Positions 46,115-55,661 are shown, numbered from the stretch's first letter. The stretch is 64,000 nucleotides of DNA from Micrococcus cohnii (GCF_014205175.1 NZ_JACHNA010000001.1:1364001-1428000), one strand, 5' to 3'. A program made the numbers and translations. The notes: generated from the sequence alone by a model not told the origin.

Positions 46115-47323
46115 ATGGCCCCCGCACCCACCCACCGTGTCTCGCAGCGCGTCAACTCGATCGCCCCGTCGGCCACCCTCGCCGTCGACGCCCGCGCCAA
46201 GGAGCTCAAGGCCGCCGGACGCCCCGTCATCGGTTTCGGCGCCGGCGAGCCGGACTTCGCGACGCCCGACTACATCGTGGAGGCCGCCGTCACCGCCGCA
46301 CGGGACCCGAAGAACCACCGCTACTCCCCCGCCGCCGGCCTGCCCGAGCTGCGCGAGGCGATCGCGGCCAAGACGAAGCGCGACTCGGACGTGGACCTCG
46401 AAGCCGGGCAGGTGCTCGTGACCAACGGCGGCAAGCAGGCCGTGTACAACGCCTTCGCCACGCTGCTGGACCCGGGCGACGAGGTCATCGTGCCCACCCC
46501 GTTCTGGACCACCTACCCCGAGGCGATCCGCCTGGCCGGCGGCGTGCCCGTCGAGGTCTTCGCGGGTGCGGACACCGACTACAAGGTCAGCGTCGACCAG
46601 CTCGAGGCCGCCCGAACCGACCGCACGAAGGTCGTGCTGTTCGTCTCCCCGTCGAACCCCACCGGCGCCGTCTACTCGCCCGAGCAGACCGAGCAGATCG
46701 GCCGCTGGGCCCTCGAACACGGGCTCTGGGTCGTCACGGACGAGATCTACGAGCACCTGACCTACGACGGGGTCCCGTTCACCTCGATCCTGAAGGCCGT
46801 CCCGGACCTGGCCGAGCAGGCAGTGATCCTCAACGGTGTCGCCAAGACCTACTCCATGACCGGCTGGCGTGTGGGCTGGATGGCCGGTCCGCAGGATGTG
46901 GTCAAGGCCGCCGCCAACCTCCAGTCGCACGCGACCTCGAACGTCGCCAACGTGTCGCAGCAGGCCGCGTTGGCCGCCGTCTCCGGCCCCCTTGACGCTG
47001 TGGCCCGCATGAAGGAGTCCTTCGACCGGCGACGGCGCACGATGGTCACCGGCCTCAACGCGGTCCCGGGCTTCCGCTGCCCGCGACCGGAGGGCGCCTT
47101 CTACGCCTATGTGGACGTGCATGACGCCCTCGGCCGCACCGTGCGCGGGCGCACCGTGGCGTCCTCCGCCGACCTGGCCGCGGTGATCCTGGACGAGGCC
47201 GAGGTCGCGGTCGTGCCGGGCGAGGCCTTCGGCCCCTCGGGATACCTGCGCCTGTCCTACGCCCTGGGCGACGAGGATCTCGCCGAGGGCGTCGAGCGGA
47301 TCCAGCGCCTGCTGGCGGAGTGA
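46115..47323 (+). CDS. pyridoxal-phosphate aminotransferase, aspartate-aminotransferase family
   Basis: A class I/II aminotransferase of 402 residues. The PLP lysine is Lys244 in [15 protein letters not shown], and the family's [10 protein letters not shown] and [12 protein letters not shown] motifs are present. The N-terminal half matches subgroup I-gamma aspartate or prephenate-type enzymes ([13 protein letters not shown]). The exact amino acid donor cannot be fixed. The ATG has GAGAGGA upstream, and a TAGGCT -10 candidate (46060-46065) predicts a leader of about 40 bases. It is independent of the minus-strand cluster; pfkA follows 118 bases downstream. Confidence 0.9.
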   Translation: MAPAPTHRVSQRVNSIAPSATLAVDARAKELKAAGRPVIGFGAGEPDFATPDYIVEAAVTAARDPKNHRYSPAAGLPELREAIAAKTKRDSDVDLEAGQVLVTNGGKQAVYNAFATLLDPGDEVIVPTPFWTTYPEAIRLAGGVPVEVFAGADTDYKVSVDQLEAARTDRTKVVLFVSPSNPTGAVYSPEQTEQIGRWALEHGLWVVTDEIYEHLTYDGVPFTSILKAVPDLAEQAVILNGVAKTYSMTGWRVGWMAGPQDVVKAAANLQSHATSNVANVSQQAALAAVSGPLDAVARMKESFDRRRRTMVTGLNAVPGFRCPRPEGAFYAYVDVHDALGRTVRGRTVASSADLAAVILDEAEVAVVPGEAFGPSGYLRLSYALGDEDLAEGVERIQRLLAE

Positions 47324-47441
47324 GCCGACGGACCCTGCCCCCGGCGCAGACGGGTCCGTAGAGTGGGCGGCGGTCGGCGGCATGCCTCGGGTCGCGTCCC
47401 GGCCGACCGCACCCCCACCCCACCGAAAGGATCGTGCGCCC

Positions 47442-48473
47442 ATGCGAGTCGGACTGCTCACCTCCGGGGGCGACTGCCCCGGCCTGAACGCCGTGATCCG
47501 CGCCGCCGTGCTCAACGGCGTCAAGACCCACGACTTCGAGATGGTCGGCATCCGCAACGGCTGGGCCGGCATCATCGAGAAGGACGTCGTGGAGCTGACC
47601 CGCCAGAGCGTGCGCGGGCTGTCCAAGACCGGCGGCACGATCCTCGGCACCTCCCGCACCCACCCCTACGACGCCGCCGGCGGCGGTCCCGAGAACATGA
47701 AGGCCAACCTGGCCGAGCTGGGCGTCGACGCGGTCATCGCGATCGGTGGTGAAGGCACCCTCGCCGGGGCGAACCGTCTGGCCAAGGACGGTCTGCCGGT
47801 GGTGGGCGTGCCCAAGACGATCGACAACGACCTCATGGCGACCGACTACACCTTCGGCTTCGACACCGCCGTGCAGATCGCGACCGACGCCATGGACCGG
47901 CTGCGCACCACTGGCGAGTCCCACCGCCGCTGCATGGTCGCCGAGGTCATGGGCCGCCACGTCGGCTGGATCGCCCTGCATTCGGGGATGGCCGCCGGCG
48001 CCCACGCCATCCTGATCCCCGAGGTGCGCACCCCCATGACCCAGGTGTGCGAGTGGGTCCGGCAGGTGCACGAGAAGGGCCGCTCACCGCTGGTCGTCGT
48101 GGCCGAAGGGTTCATTCCCGAGGGACACGACGATCCGCTGGCCGAGGCAGGCGTCGAGGACTCGGGCCGTCCCCGCCTCGGCGGGATCGGCGAGTGGGTG
48201 GCGCACGAGATCGAGGCCGCCACCGACATCGAGACCCGCTCGACCGTGTTGGGCCACATCCAGCGCGGCGGCAACCCCACGGCGACGGACCGCGTGCTCT
48301 CCACCCGATTCGGCATGCAGGCCATGAACCTGGTCGCGGAGCGCCGCTGGGGCTCGATGGTCGCCGCGCGCGGCACCGAGATCATCACCGTGCCGATGTC
48401 GGCCGCGCTCTCCGGCCTCAAGCAGGTGCCGCAGGCCCGCTACGACGAGGCGAAGGTCCTGTTCGGCCGGTGA
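47442..48473 (+). CDS. pfkA: 6-phosphofructokinase
   Basis: It phosphorylates fructose 6-phosphate in glycolysis. The 343-residue protein has the phosphate-binding TSGGDCPGLNAVIR, the catalytic PKTIDNDL, and GEGTLAGANRL. The Gly in GGEGT argues for ATP as donor, while the Lys in PKTIDND is the residue typical of PPi-using enzymes. This mixed pattern is usual in the actinobacterial subgroup with ATP activity. AAAGGA precedes the ATG and a TAGAGT (47359-47364) is a likely -10. The next gene overlaps it by 4 bases. Confidence 0.95.
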   Translation: MRVGLLTSGGDCPGLNAVIRAAVLNGVKTHDFEMVGIRNGWAGIIEKDVVELTRQSVRGLSKTGGTILGTSRTHPYDAAGGGPENMKANLAELGVDAVIAIGGEGTLAGANRLAKDGLPVVGVPKTIDNDLMATDYTFGFDTAVQIATDAMDRLRTTGESHRRCMVAEVMGRHVGWIALHSGMAAGAHAILIPEVRTPMTQVCEWVRQVHEKGRSPLVVVAEGFIPEGHDDPLAEAGVEDSGRPRLGGIGEWVAHEIEAATDIETRSTVLGHIQRGGNPTATDRVLSTRFGMQAMNLVAERRWGSMVAARGTEIITVPMSAALSGLKQVPQARYDEAKVLFGR

Positions 48474-49267
48474 CGCCCACCGACCCCCACCGACCCGACC
48501 CGCATTCGCTCGCCCTGCTCGCGCTGGCGGTCGCGCGTGAGCAGGGCGCCGACGAGGCCGCCCAGACTCGCCTGGGCCGAGCCCTGCTCGGACCCGACAG
48601 TCCGACGAGCGGACCGGAACCCGCCGAGCCCGTGCTCGTGCTGACGGCCCGCAGCGACGACGAGGACGCCGAGGTCGTCTGCCTGCCCGGCCTGACACTG
48701 GCCGCCGGGCCGGACTGGCTGCTGCGCGCGTGTGAGCGCCTCAGCCCCGAAGAGCTCACCCTCGCCTCGAGCCTGCTGCGCCTGGCCCGTCAGCACGGTC
48801 ACGAGGCGGCGCGCTCGACCGGCGAGTCGGTCCTGTTCGCCGGCGCCGAGGCCCCCGAGATCGGCGATTCCACCGCCGTCGGCGTCTCCGAGGACCCCGA
48901 CGACCGTCGGGACCTGGCCGCCCGGTGCCCCGCGGACGACGTCGCCGCTGCGGGGCTGCCGGCCTGGGACGCGGCCGCCGCGCTGGTGCCGGACGACGGC
49001 GCCGGCACCGCACTGCAGGCGTGCGTGGCGGCCGCCGGGCACCGGGTGCGCGGCGGTCTGCTCGCCGACCTCGGCGTCCTGGTCGTGCCGCGGCTGCGGG
49101 AGCGCGGGCTGGGCGCGTACGCCGCCGCGGTCGCGTGCGAACGGGCATGGCTGGACGGTCTGGTCCCGACGGCCCGTGTCCCGGTCCAGGCGCAGGCGGC
49201 CCACCAGACGGCGGTGGCCGTCGGACTCGCGCCCGTCGGGCACGTCGCCGGGCTGAGGCTGACCTGA
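48470..49267 (+). CDS. probable GNAT-like acyltransferase
   Basis: Its GTG overlaps the pfkA stop, so it is translationally coupled to pfkA. The C-terminal 80 residues (VLVVPRLRERGLGAYAAAVACERAWLDG and the following AAHQTAVAVGLAPVGHVAGLRL) match the acetyl-CoA-binding motif A and B arrangement of GNAT proteins. The N-terminal 150 residues are an Ala/Asp-rich helical domain with no motif I recognise. A role in acetylating a metabolite or protein is inferred only from the fold; the substrate is unknown. Confidence 0.75.
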   Translation: MTPTDPHRPDPHSLALLALAVAREQGADEAAQTRLGRALLGPDSPTSGPEPAEPVLVLTARSDDEDAEVVCLPGLTLAAGPDWLLRACERLSPEELTLASSLLRLARQHGHEAARSTGESVLFAGAEAPEIGDSTAVGVSEDPDDRRDLAARCPADDVAAAGLPAWDAAAALVPDDGAGTALQACVAAAGHRVRGGLLADLGVLVVPRLRERGLGAYAAAVACERAWLDGLVPTARVPVQAQAAHQTAVAVGLAPVGHVAGLRLT

Positions 49268-49298
49268 TTATTCCACCCGGCCGGGCCGCGGCGCCGGC

Positions 49299-50447
49299 TC
49301 AGCGGCCGCGGCGCAGGCCTGTGGGACGGCCGACGACCTGGCCGGCGTCCGGGGCGACGAGCACCTGTTGCGTCGCGGCGATCACGCCCGCGCCGGGCTC
49401 ACCAGACTCAGCGTCGGTCTCCTCACGCACGAGCAGCGGCGCGTCGACGGGCACGCTGCGCTTGAGCAGGGCCAGGGCCAGGTGCCCAGCCTCGTGGTGC
49501 TGCGCCACCGAACGCACGCTCCCGACGGAGCGGGCGGCGGCACGAGCCTCGGGGGTGTCGGGCTCGGGACGCAGGATCACGTCCGCTCCGCGCGTGGGGA
49601 ACACATGCACCGACCCGTCCAGCAGCAGCTGCACGAGTCGACGCGGTGGCCGACCCAGGTTGTGCACGCGGGCGACCGACTCCTGCCCCCGGTAGCACCC
49701 CTTCTCCAGGTGCACGGCCGTGCGCAGCAGGTCGAGCTCGTGCGGGATCGCCTTCGGATCGGCGTCGAGCAACGGTCGGGGGCGCCCGGCCTCGACGCGC
49801 AGCGCCTCCGCGGCCCAGGTGCCGGCAAGCGACCAGCCGGACAACTCCGCTTCCCCGAGGCGTTGCACGGTCGCCTCCAGGTCGGCGCGCGTGACGAGGT
49901 ACTCGCGCCACGACCAGTCCATACCGGGGCGGTCGGACCCGGAGTAGGCCCAGCCGCCCTCGGCGACGTGCGGCCACGGGTCGATCCAGACCGTGCGGTC
50001 CTCCCAGCCGGGCACCGCGGCCCTCGCGCCGACGACGGCGACGGCCTCGGTGTGACGGCGCAGGGTGACCTCGTGCGCGAAGCGCATGCTCGTGAGCCAG
50101 TCGAGCAGCTGGCTCTCCTGCTCGCCCTCGACGATCAGCCAGGTGGCGGAGCCGTCCTCCAGCACGTGCACGGACGTCTCGATCCGGCCGTTCGCGTCGA
50201 GGAAGAGCGCCTCGGTCGACGTGCCGGCGGGCAGATCGCGCAGATGCTGCGAGGTGAGGGTGTGCAGCCACTCGAGCCGGCCCGGCCCGGAGACGGACAG
50301 GACTCCGCGGTGACCCAGGTCCACGATCGCACGGCCCCGGTCGAGGGCCCGCTGCTCGCGCAGAGGGCCGCCGTAGTGGGCGGGGACACCGGCGTCCGGG
50401 CCGTCCCCGTCGACGGCGTCGGCACGGGTCGAGACGAATGCGGCCAT
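49299..50447 (-). CDS. ygfZ: YgfZ/GcvT-family folate-binding protein
   Basis: YgfZ proteins bind folate and support iron-sulfur cluster assembly and repair. The 382-residue protein carries the family signature KGCYRGQESVARVHNLGRPPR and the GcvT-like barrel, with GVLSVSGPGRLEWLHTLTSQHL near the N-terminus. A very good AAAGGAGGA site precedes the ATG. It lies 34 bases after the nitrobindin-like gene, a pairing often seen in actinobacteria. Confidence 0.9.
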   Translation of the reverse strand: MAAFVSTRADAVDGDGPDAGVPAHYGGPLREQRALDRGRAIVDLGHRGVLSVSGPGRLEWLHTLTSQHLRDLPAGTSTEALFLDANGRIETSVHVLEDGSATWLIVEGEQESQLLDWLTSMRFAHEVTLRRHTEAVAVVGARAAVPGWEDRTVWIDPWPHVAEGGWAYSGSDRPGMDWSWREYLVTRADLEATVQRLGEAELSGWSLAGTWAAEALRVEAGRPRPLLDADPKAIPHELDLLRTAVHLEKGCYRGQESVARVHNLGRPPRRLVQLLLDGSVHVFPTRGADVILRPEPDTPEARAAARSVGSVRSVAQHHEAGHLALALLKRSVPVDAPLLVREETDAESGEPGAGVIAATQQVLVAPDAGQVVGRPTGLRRGR

Positions 50448-50481
50448 GGATTCCTCCTTTACGCGGTCTGCCCGGGCGCGG

Positions 50482-51129
50482 TCAGCGCGGGCGCGCAGCG
50501 CCGGGCGCGAGACGGCCCTCGGACGGATCCGGCATGCGATCCAGGATCGCCGAGGCGTGCGCCTGCAACTCGTCCTGCTCAGTCGCGGCCGTGTCCCAGC
50601 GCCAGAACAGCTGGGCGTTGACGAGCCCGGCCATGCGGGTCGCCCGGTGGTACTCGCCGCTCGCGCTGCCGCGCAGCACGGCGTCGGTGGCCAGCTGCAG
50701 CTGCGGTCCCTTGATCTTGCCGTAGTACAGCTCGCTCATCGAGCCGGGATGCGTGATCGTGGCCGTGATGGCGAAGGCGTCGTCCTCGCCGCGCAGGGCC
50801 TCGACGTCCTCGGCGCTGCGGTAAGCGGGCACGACGTCCGCCGGGCTCAGGCCGGGGCCGACGTCGCCATCGACGCGGGGACGGTCCACCTGCCAGAAAC
50901 CGGCCTCGACCGAGAGCGGGCGCAACAGGGTGCCGTCCACTTCGCAGAGCCATGACTCGGCGCGGTACTCGAGGAACGGCAGGCCGTGCTCGGCGAAGTC
51001 GACGCGCTGATAGAAGATCTCGGTGCCGTCGGAGCCGTCACCGAGGCGGCCCTGCCCTTCCCACGCGCCGATCAGCCACGACAGCGGGGCGAGCTCGGGG
51101 GTCAGGTCGTACGGAAGTTCGGTAGCCAT
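50482..51129 (-). CDS. nitrobindin-like heme-binding beta-barrel protein (FABP-like, DUF1794)
   Basis: Nitrobindins are small beta-barrels that bind heme and react with NO or peroxynitrite. The 215-residue protein shows the GxWxGxG pattern (LSWLIGAWEGQGRLGDG) near the N-terminus, then beta-strand segments EIFYQRVDFAEHGLPFLEYRAESW. The proximal histidine is probably in the C-terminal YHRATRMAGL stretch, an assignment made from family knowledge. It is followed by ygfZ and preceded by a 38-residue ORF. No strong Shine-Dalgarno site is close to the ATG. Confidence 0.85.
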   Translation of the reverse strand: MATELPYDLTPELAPLSWLIGAWEGQGRLGDGSDGTEIFYQRVDFAEHGLPFLEYRAESWLCEVDGTLLRPLSVEAGFWQVDRPRVDGDVGPGLSPADVVPAYRSAEDVEALRGEDDAFAITATITHPGSMSELYYGKIKGPQLQLATDAVLRGSASGEYHRATRMAGLVNAQLFWRWDTAATEQDELQAHASAILDRMPDPSEGRLAPGAARPR

Positions 51130-51182
51130 GCGAGACGAGAGCGCCTCCCCGGGCGCGACGAGCAGGCCGCGCCCCGAGGGGA

Positions 51183-51299
51183 TCAGCGCTGGCCCTTGAA
51201 CAGACCGCCGATGACCACGGCCGACACGAACGCCATGCCCAGCGAGGCCAGGCCGACCAGGCAGAGGAAGAAGATCTCGAGTGCGATGAGGTTGTCCAT
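51183..51299 (-). CDS. 38-residue single-pass membrane peptide
   Basis: A small ORF starting at the ATG 51299: MDNLIALEIFFLCLVG, then a second hydrophobic stretch to AVVIGGLFKGQR. One long or two short membrane-spanning segments end in a basic tail. It has its own leaderless-type -10 (TACACT, 7 bases before the ATG). It lies 53 bases before the nitrobindin-like gene. I do not recognise it, but the promoter fit and hydrophobic design argue that it is real. Confidence 0.6.
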   Translation of the reverse strand: MDNLIALEIFFLCLVGLASLGMAFVSAVVIGGLFKGQR

Positions 51300-51306
51300 G
51301 CGCGTC

Positions 51307-51312
51307 AGTGTA
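51307..51312 (-). promoter_or_regulatory. -10 box of a leaderless promoter for the 38-residue ORF
   Basis: TACACT, with 7 bases to the ATG at 51299. The same hexamer and spacing class precede the 88-residue membrane gene and the first Fem gene. It would also drive the nitrobindin-like and ygfZ genes. Confidence 0.6.
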
Positions 51313-51342
51313 CCGCCCGCCTCGTTCCTCGTCCGGCGGCGA

Positions 51343-52161
51343 TCAGCCCATGAACGCGAGCATGACATGGCCGATCACGCCGGCGGCACCGACCGGGGCC
51401 ATCGCGAGCGCGAACCCGGCACGTCGAGGCCGGGCCGTCGTCGCGATCGGGCGGTCCTCATGCCGCGGACGAGCCGAGGGCGCCGTGGCGGCCGTGAGCG
51501 CGACCAGGATGCTCGCGGTCACCGCCGCCAGGCAGGCCAGCATGATCTTGCGCGGCTCCGACCCCATCAGCTCGGTGACGGCGAGCGCGACCGTGAACGC
51601 CAGCGGCACGATGATCCCCGCGAGCAGTCCGGGCCGGCCCTGCAGCGCCGGCATCAGGCCGACCAGTGAGCACAGCGCCACCGCCGCTCCCAGCGTGAAC
51701 AGCAGCACGTGGGCGAGCGGGTGGTCGTTCCACTGCGCGATCGCCACCCAGCCGGAGGTCATCACGACGATCATGACGCCGCCCATCGTGCCGACCGTCG
51801 ACTCGAGCCGCAGCGGCCGACCCGTGCCGCGCACCAGCTGCACGATGAACGCCGCCATCACGCCCCACGCGGCGACGACGGCCATGGGCTCGAAGAGGCC
51901 GAGCGGCCCGTGCAGGTCGAATCCCGCCGCCCGCCAGACGAGGTTGAGCACGACGCCGACCAGACCAGTCACGGCAAGGGTGATCGTCAACGACAGGCGG
52001 GCGGGGGCGCCGAGCTGCCGGGGCCAACCCCACGCGATCACGCAGATCACGACGGCGGCCGCCGCCGCCGCGGCCGCGGGACCCAGAAACGCAGCGCCGC
52101 TGAGCACGATCGCCCCGAGGGCGGCCGCCGCGGCCATCGACAGTCGCATCACGACCCCCAT
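51343..52161 (-). CDS. polytopic membrane protein of unknown function
   Basis: A 272-residue hydrophobic protein with about eight or nine predicted membrane helices (for example [13 protein letters not shown] and [15 protein letters not shown]) and one soluble Arg/Pro stretch near 230-248. The start is uncertain: the ATG at 52161 has no clear site, while the ATG at 52149 has GGGGG 5 bases upstream. The gene stops 31 bases before the promoter of the 38-residue ORF. I do not recognise a family. Confidence 0.7.
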   Translation of the reverse strand: MGVVMRLSMAAAAALGAIVLSGAAFLGPAAAAAAAAVVICVIAWGWPRQLGAPARLSLTITLAVTGLVGVVLNLVWRAAGFDLHGPLGLFEPMAVVAAWGVMAAFIVQLVRGTGRPLRLESTVGTMGGVMIVVMTSGWVAIAQWNDHPLAHVLLFTLGAAVALCSLVGLMPALQGRPGLLAGIIVPLAFTVALAVTELMGSEPRKIMLACLAAVTASILVALTAATAPSARPRHEDRPIATTARPRRAGFALAMAPVGAAGVIGHVMLAFMG

Positions 52162-52276
52162 CTTGCCAGGTCTCGACCGCTCACCGGCCGCTGTCCGCGG
52201 GCCAGGCAGCGCGCTCCCCCGCATCACGGCCGGCCGCGCCGGTCGCGCAGGCCCTGCCACCGTTCCGGACCGGTCG

Positions 52277-52282
52277 TAGGGT
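52277..52282 (+). promoter_or_regulatory. -10 box of a leaderless mshD promoter
   Basis: TAGGGT, with 7 bases to the ATG at 52290. It identifies the ATG, rather than the GTG at 52281 inside the hexamer, as the start. Confidence 0.6.
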
Positions 52283-52289
52283 GAAGCCC

Positions 52290-53264
52290 ATGACCGATTC
52301 CTCCACCACCGCCCTGCCCCCCGTCGTCCCCGCCGGCGCGGCCGAGGTCGAATCCGCCCTGGCCACGGCGGCCGCCGCCGAGCACGCTGACGGCCATCCA
52401 CCGTTCTCCGACCAGACCCGCGCCCTGCTGCGTCGCGGCGGCCACGAGCTGCTTCTGCTCGCGCGCGCCGACGACGCCCGGTCCGACGAGGCCGCGGGCG
52501 CCGCCGTCGTCGTGCGTGAGGGCGGCGATCTGCTCGTCGAGCTCGTCGTGCATCCACAGCATCGGCGACGCGGTGTGGGTCGGGCGCTCGCCGAGGCCGC
52601 GGCCGGGCACCTGCGCGCTCAGCATCCCGACGCGGTCGACCAGGGCGGCGTCGTCGCGTGGGCCCACGGAACGCTGCCGGGATCGGACAGGCTCGCCCGG
52701 GCCCACGGGCTCAGCCCCGTGCGCGAGCTGCGTCGGATGCGCCTGGACGCCGGGCAGGCACCGTCCTCGGCCAGCGAGCCGCCCGAGGGGGTGCGCCTGC
52801 GCGGCTTCCGCCCCGGCCAGGACGACGCCGCATGGCTCGCCCTGAACGCCGTGGCCTTCGCCGAGCACCCCGAGCAGGGGTCCCTGACGCAGCAGGACCT
52901 CGAGGACCGGATGGGCGAGGACTGGTTCGAGGCCGACGGTCTGCTGCTGGCCGAACGCGAGGAGGACGGCGCGCTGCTGGGCTTCCACTGGACCAAACAC
53001 CCGGCCGCCGCCGCGGACGAGCCCGCCGCTGCCCGCGGCCCCGAGGGCGAGGTGTACGCCGTCGGCGTCTCGCCGCAGGCCCAGGGCACGGGGCTGGGTC
53101 GGGCCCTCACCCTGGCCGGCGTGCACCGCATGCTCGAGCGCGGCGCCCGGCGGGTGCTGCTGTACGTCGATGCGGACAACACCGCGGCTGTACACCTATA
53201 CGAGCGGCTGGGCTTCGTCCTGGATGCCGCCGACACCCAGCACCGGCTCGCCCGCGCGGACTGA
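52290..53264 (+). CDS. mshD: mycothiol synthase (MshD)
   Basis: MshD acetylates Cys-GlcN-inositol in the last step of mycothiol synthesis, the actinobacterial counterpart of glutathione. The 324-residue protein has two tandem GNAT folds. The N-terminal half has [18 protein letters not shown]. The C-terminal half has the active [28 protein letters not shown], then [19 protein letters not shown], the MshD signature. Unlike most neighbours it uses some rare codons (CTA, GTA at the LYER stretch). Its presence is a marker for actinobacteria. Confidence 0.93.
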   Translation: MTDSSTTALPPVVPAGAAEVESALATAAAAEHADGHPPFSDQTRALLRRGGHELLLLARADDARSDEAAGAAVVVREGGDLLVELVVHPQHRRRGVGRALAEAAAGHLRAQHPDAVDQGGVVAWAHGTLPGSDRLARAHGLSPVRELRRMRLDAGQAPSSASEPPEGVRLRGFRPGQDDAAWLALNAVAFAEHPEQGSLTQQDLEDRMGEDWFEADGLLLAEREEDGALLGFHWTKHPAAAADEPAAARGPEGEVYAVGVSPQAQGTGLGRALTLAGVHRMLERGARRVLLYVDADNTAAVHLYERLGFVLDAADTQHRLARAD

Positions 53265-53366
53265 TCGCCGGTGCATTCCTGGCCGCCGCGGCCCGTATCC
53301 TTGGCGTGACCTTTCGCCTCGCACCCGCACGCCCGTCGCGACGACCCCGCAGATTGGACCGACCGC

Positions 53367-54377
53367 ATGCCCTCATTCTCAACCCCTCGCGTGGCCTCCC
53401 GCTCGAGCGACGACCACGTCTGCTCGGCTCCGACCTCGGACGTCGTGGCCGCCGGAGCCCTGCCGTGGCGGCTCGGGGCCGACGGGCTCGAGGTCATGCT
53501 CGTGCACCGTCCCCGCTACGACGACTGGTCGTGGCCGAAGGGGAAGCTCGACGCGGGTGAGACCCTGCCCGAGTGTGCCGTCCGCGAGGTGAACGAGGAG
53601 GTCGGGCTGGCGGTCACGCTCGGCCGGCCGCTGGCCGTCACGCAGTACACATTGCCGGCCCGCATCGGCAAGGACGGCGGACGGTCCAAGGAGGTCTGGT
53701 ACTGGGCGGCCGATGCGACCGGCCTGACCGCCCGCCCCGACGGCGACGAGGTTGACGAGGTCCTGTGGACCACCCCCGACCACGCGCGCCGCACCCTGTC
53801 GATGGCCAGCGACGTTGCGCCGCTCGACGCCCTCGTGCGGGCCTACGAACAGCAGCAGCTGCGCACCGTGCCGCTGCTGGTGCTGCGACACGCTAAGGCC
53901 AAGCCCCGCTCCTCCTGGTCCCGCGCCGAGGAGGACCGCCCCCTCGCCGCGACCGGTCGCCGGCAGGCCCTGGCGGTCGCCCGACTGACCGCGGTGTGGC
54001 GGCCCGAGCATCTGGTGTCCTCACCGTGGCGTCGCTGCGTGGAGACCCTCTCGCCCCTGGTCAAGGCGACGGGGCTGGCACTGAAGTACAAGCAGGCGCT
54101 GACCGAGGCCGGCGCGAAGAAGGACTCACGCAAGACGCGCCGTGTCATGCGCAAGCTCCTAGACCGGCGTCATCCGCTCCTGGTCTGCTCGCACCGCCCC
54201 GTGCTGCCGCTGCTGTTCCAGGAAGTCGCCCGTCGCGCCGAGGACGATGCGGCGCTGCGGGTGCTGCCGGACGCCGAGCCGTTCCTGCGCCCCGGTGGCG
54301 TGCTCGTGGTCCATCAGGGCCTCGACGCCGGCCGCCGCGTCGTGGCCGTCGAGGTATACGACCCCGCTGAGCGCTGA
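53367..54377 (+). CDS. Nudix hydrolase fused to a histidine phosphatase (MutT1-like)
   Basis: Two domains in 336 residues. Residues 25-165 are a Nudix hydrolase with the box GKLDAGETLPECAVREVNEEVGL (GX5EX7REUXEEXGU). Residues 170-336 are a histidine phosphatase of the SixA/RHG type, with LRHAKAKPRSSW at the start and the second histidine in LLVCSHRPVLPLL. Mycobacterial MutT1 has this layout and degrades 8-oxo-dGTP and diadenosine polyphosphates. The substrate here is inferred. A TATCCT hexamer (53296-53301) is a candidate -10, with a leader of about 58 bases. Confidence 0.92.
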   Translation: MPSFSTPRVASRSSDDHVCSAPTSDVVAAGALPWRLGADGLEVMLVHRPRYDDWSWPKGKLDAGETLPECAVREVNEEVGLAVTLGRPLAVTQYTLPARIGKDGGRSKEVWYWAADATGLTARPDGDEVDEVLWTTPDHARRTLSMASDVAPLDALVRAYEQQQLRTVPLLVLRHAKAKPRSSWSRAEEDRPLAATGRRQALAVARLTAVWRPEHLVSSPWRRCVETLSPLVKATGLALKYKQALTEAGAKKDSRKTRRVMRKLLDRRHPLLVCSHRPVLPLLFQEVARRAEDDAALRVLPDAEPFLRPGGVLVVHQGLDAGRRVVAVEVYDPAER

Positions 54378-54425
54378 TCCGCCGGAGCACGCTTCGCGCC
54401 GTTGAGATCCCCGCTGGGCGCGGCC

Positions 54426-54431
54426 TAGGCT
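54426..54431 (+). promoter_or_regulatory. -10 box of a leaderless promoter for the small GNAT gene
   Basis: TAGGCT, with 6 bases to the ATG at 54438. Confidence 0.55.
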
Positions 54432-54437
54432 TCGGAC

Positions 54438-54794
54438 ATGGATGACACGGCTGTGAAGAAGATCGCGCACAATCGGCTCAAGCTGTTCCGCGACCCCGAT
54501 CGCGGCCGCTTCGAACTGCGGCAGGACGGTGTCTACATCGGGTTCGTGGGGTACACCGTCGACGACGTCCCTGCGGCGCAGAGCCCGGACGGCGAGCCCG
54601 GCACGGCGATCCGCCTGCAGCACACCATCATCGACGAGGCCTACAGCCGCCAGGGCTACGCTCGGGCTCTGGTCACGATGATCCTGGAACGCGCCCGGGC
54701 CGAGGGCGACCGGATCGTCCCCGAGTGCAGCTACGTCCAGGACTACCTTCGCCGCTACCCCGAGTACGAGGACGTCGTCCTGCGCCGTGACTGA
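54438..54794 (+). CDS. small GNAT protein (YjdJ-type N-acetyltransferase)
   Basis: A 118-residue protein with the short GNAT arrangement (Acetyltransf_CG type): the core strand DGVYIGFVGYTV, then LQHTIIDEAYSRQGYARALVTMILERARAEG, and the C-terminal VPECSYVQDYLRRYPEYEDVV. These small proteins are usually of unknown substrate. The preceding gene ends 60 bases upstream, and thyA begins 45 bases downstream with its own -10 box. Confidence 0.88.
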   Translation: MDDTAVKKIAHNRLKLFRDPDRGRFELRQDGVYIGFVGYTVDDVPAAQSPDGEPGTAIRLQHTIIDEAYSRQGYARALVTMILERARAEGDRIVPECSYVQDYLRRYPEYEDVVLRRD

Positions 54795-54825
54795 TCTCGC
54801 CTGCCCGGGCCAGAGCTCGAGCCCG

Positions 54826-54831
54826 TAGAAT
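54826..54831 (+). promoter_or_regulatory. -10 box of a leaderless thyA promoter
   Basis: TAGAAT, with 8 bases to the GTG at 54840, near the upper end of the spacing seen in this window. Confidence 0.5.
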
Positions 54832-54839
54832 CGAGCGCC

Positions 54840-55661
54840 GTGAGCATCCCGACGCCCTACGAGGACCTGCTGGCCGACGTGCTCGAGAACGGCAGCCTCA
54901 AGACCGACCGCACCGGCACCGGCACGCGCAGCGTGTTCGGTCGGCAGCTGCGTTTCGACCTGTCCGAGTCGTTCCCGCTGATCACGACGAAGCGCGTGCA
55001 TTTCCGGTCGGTCGCCCTCGAGCTGCTGTGGTTCCTGCGCGGCGACTCCAACGTGCGCTGGCTGCAGGAGCGCGGGGTGCGCATCTGGAACGAGTGGGCC
55101 GACGAGAACGGCGACCTCGGGCCGGTCTACGGCGTCCAGTGGCGCTCGTGGCCGACCCCCGACGGCGCGCAGATCGACCAGATCGCCAACGTCGTGCGGT
55201 CGCTGCGCGAGAGCCCGGACTCACGCCGTCACATCGTCACCGCGTGGAACCCTGCCGAGGTCGCCGACATGGCGCTGCCCCCGTGCCACACCCTGTTCCA
55301 GTTCTACGTGGAGCCCGACCCCGCCGGCGGTCCGGGGCGGCTGTCGTGCCAGCTGTACCAGCGTTCGGCGGACATGTTCCTGGGCGTGCCGTTCAACATC
55401 GCCTCCTACGCGCTGCTGACGGTGATGGTGGCCGAGCAGACCGGTCTTCTGCCCGGCGAGTTCGTCTGGACCGGTGGCGACGTGCATGTGTATGCCAACC
55501 ACGTGGACCAGGTCCGCCAACAGCTCTCCCGTGAGCCGTACCCCTATCCGCGCTTGCGGCTGACCCGCCGCCCCGCCTCGATCTTCGACTACGACTACGA
55601 GGACATCGAGCTGATCGACTACCGACACCACCCGACGATCTCCGCCCCGGTGGCCGTATGA
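54840..55661 (+). CDS. thyA: thymidylate synthase
   Basis: It methylates dUMP to dTMP using methylenetetrahydrofolate. The 273-residue ThyA has the catalytic cysteine in [12 protein letters not shown], the [19 protein letters not shown] start, and the [20 protein letters not shown] dUMP-binding stretch. Its stop overlaps folA by 4 bases (ATGA), so the enzyme and the reductase that regenerates its cofactor are coupled. Confidence 0.97.
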   Translation: MSIPTPYEDLLADVLENGSLKTDRTGTGTRSVFGRQLRFDLSESFPLITTKRVHFRSVALELLWFLRGDSNVRWLQERGVRIWNEWADENGDLGPVYGVQWRSWPTPDGAQIDQIANVVRSLRESPDSRRHIVTAWNPAEVADMALPPCHTLFQFYVEPDPAGGPGRLSCQLYQRSADMFLGVPFNIASYALLTVMVAEQTGLLPGEFVWTGGDVHVYANHVDQVRQQLSREPYPYPRLRLTRRPASIFDYDYEDIELIDYRHHPTISAPVAV

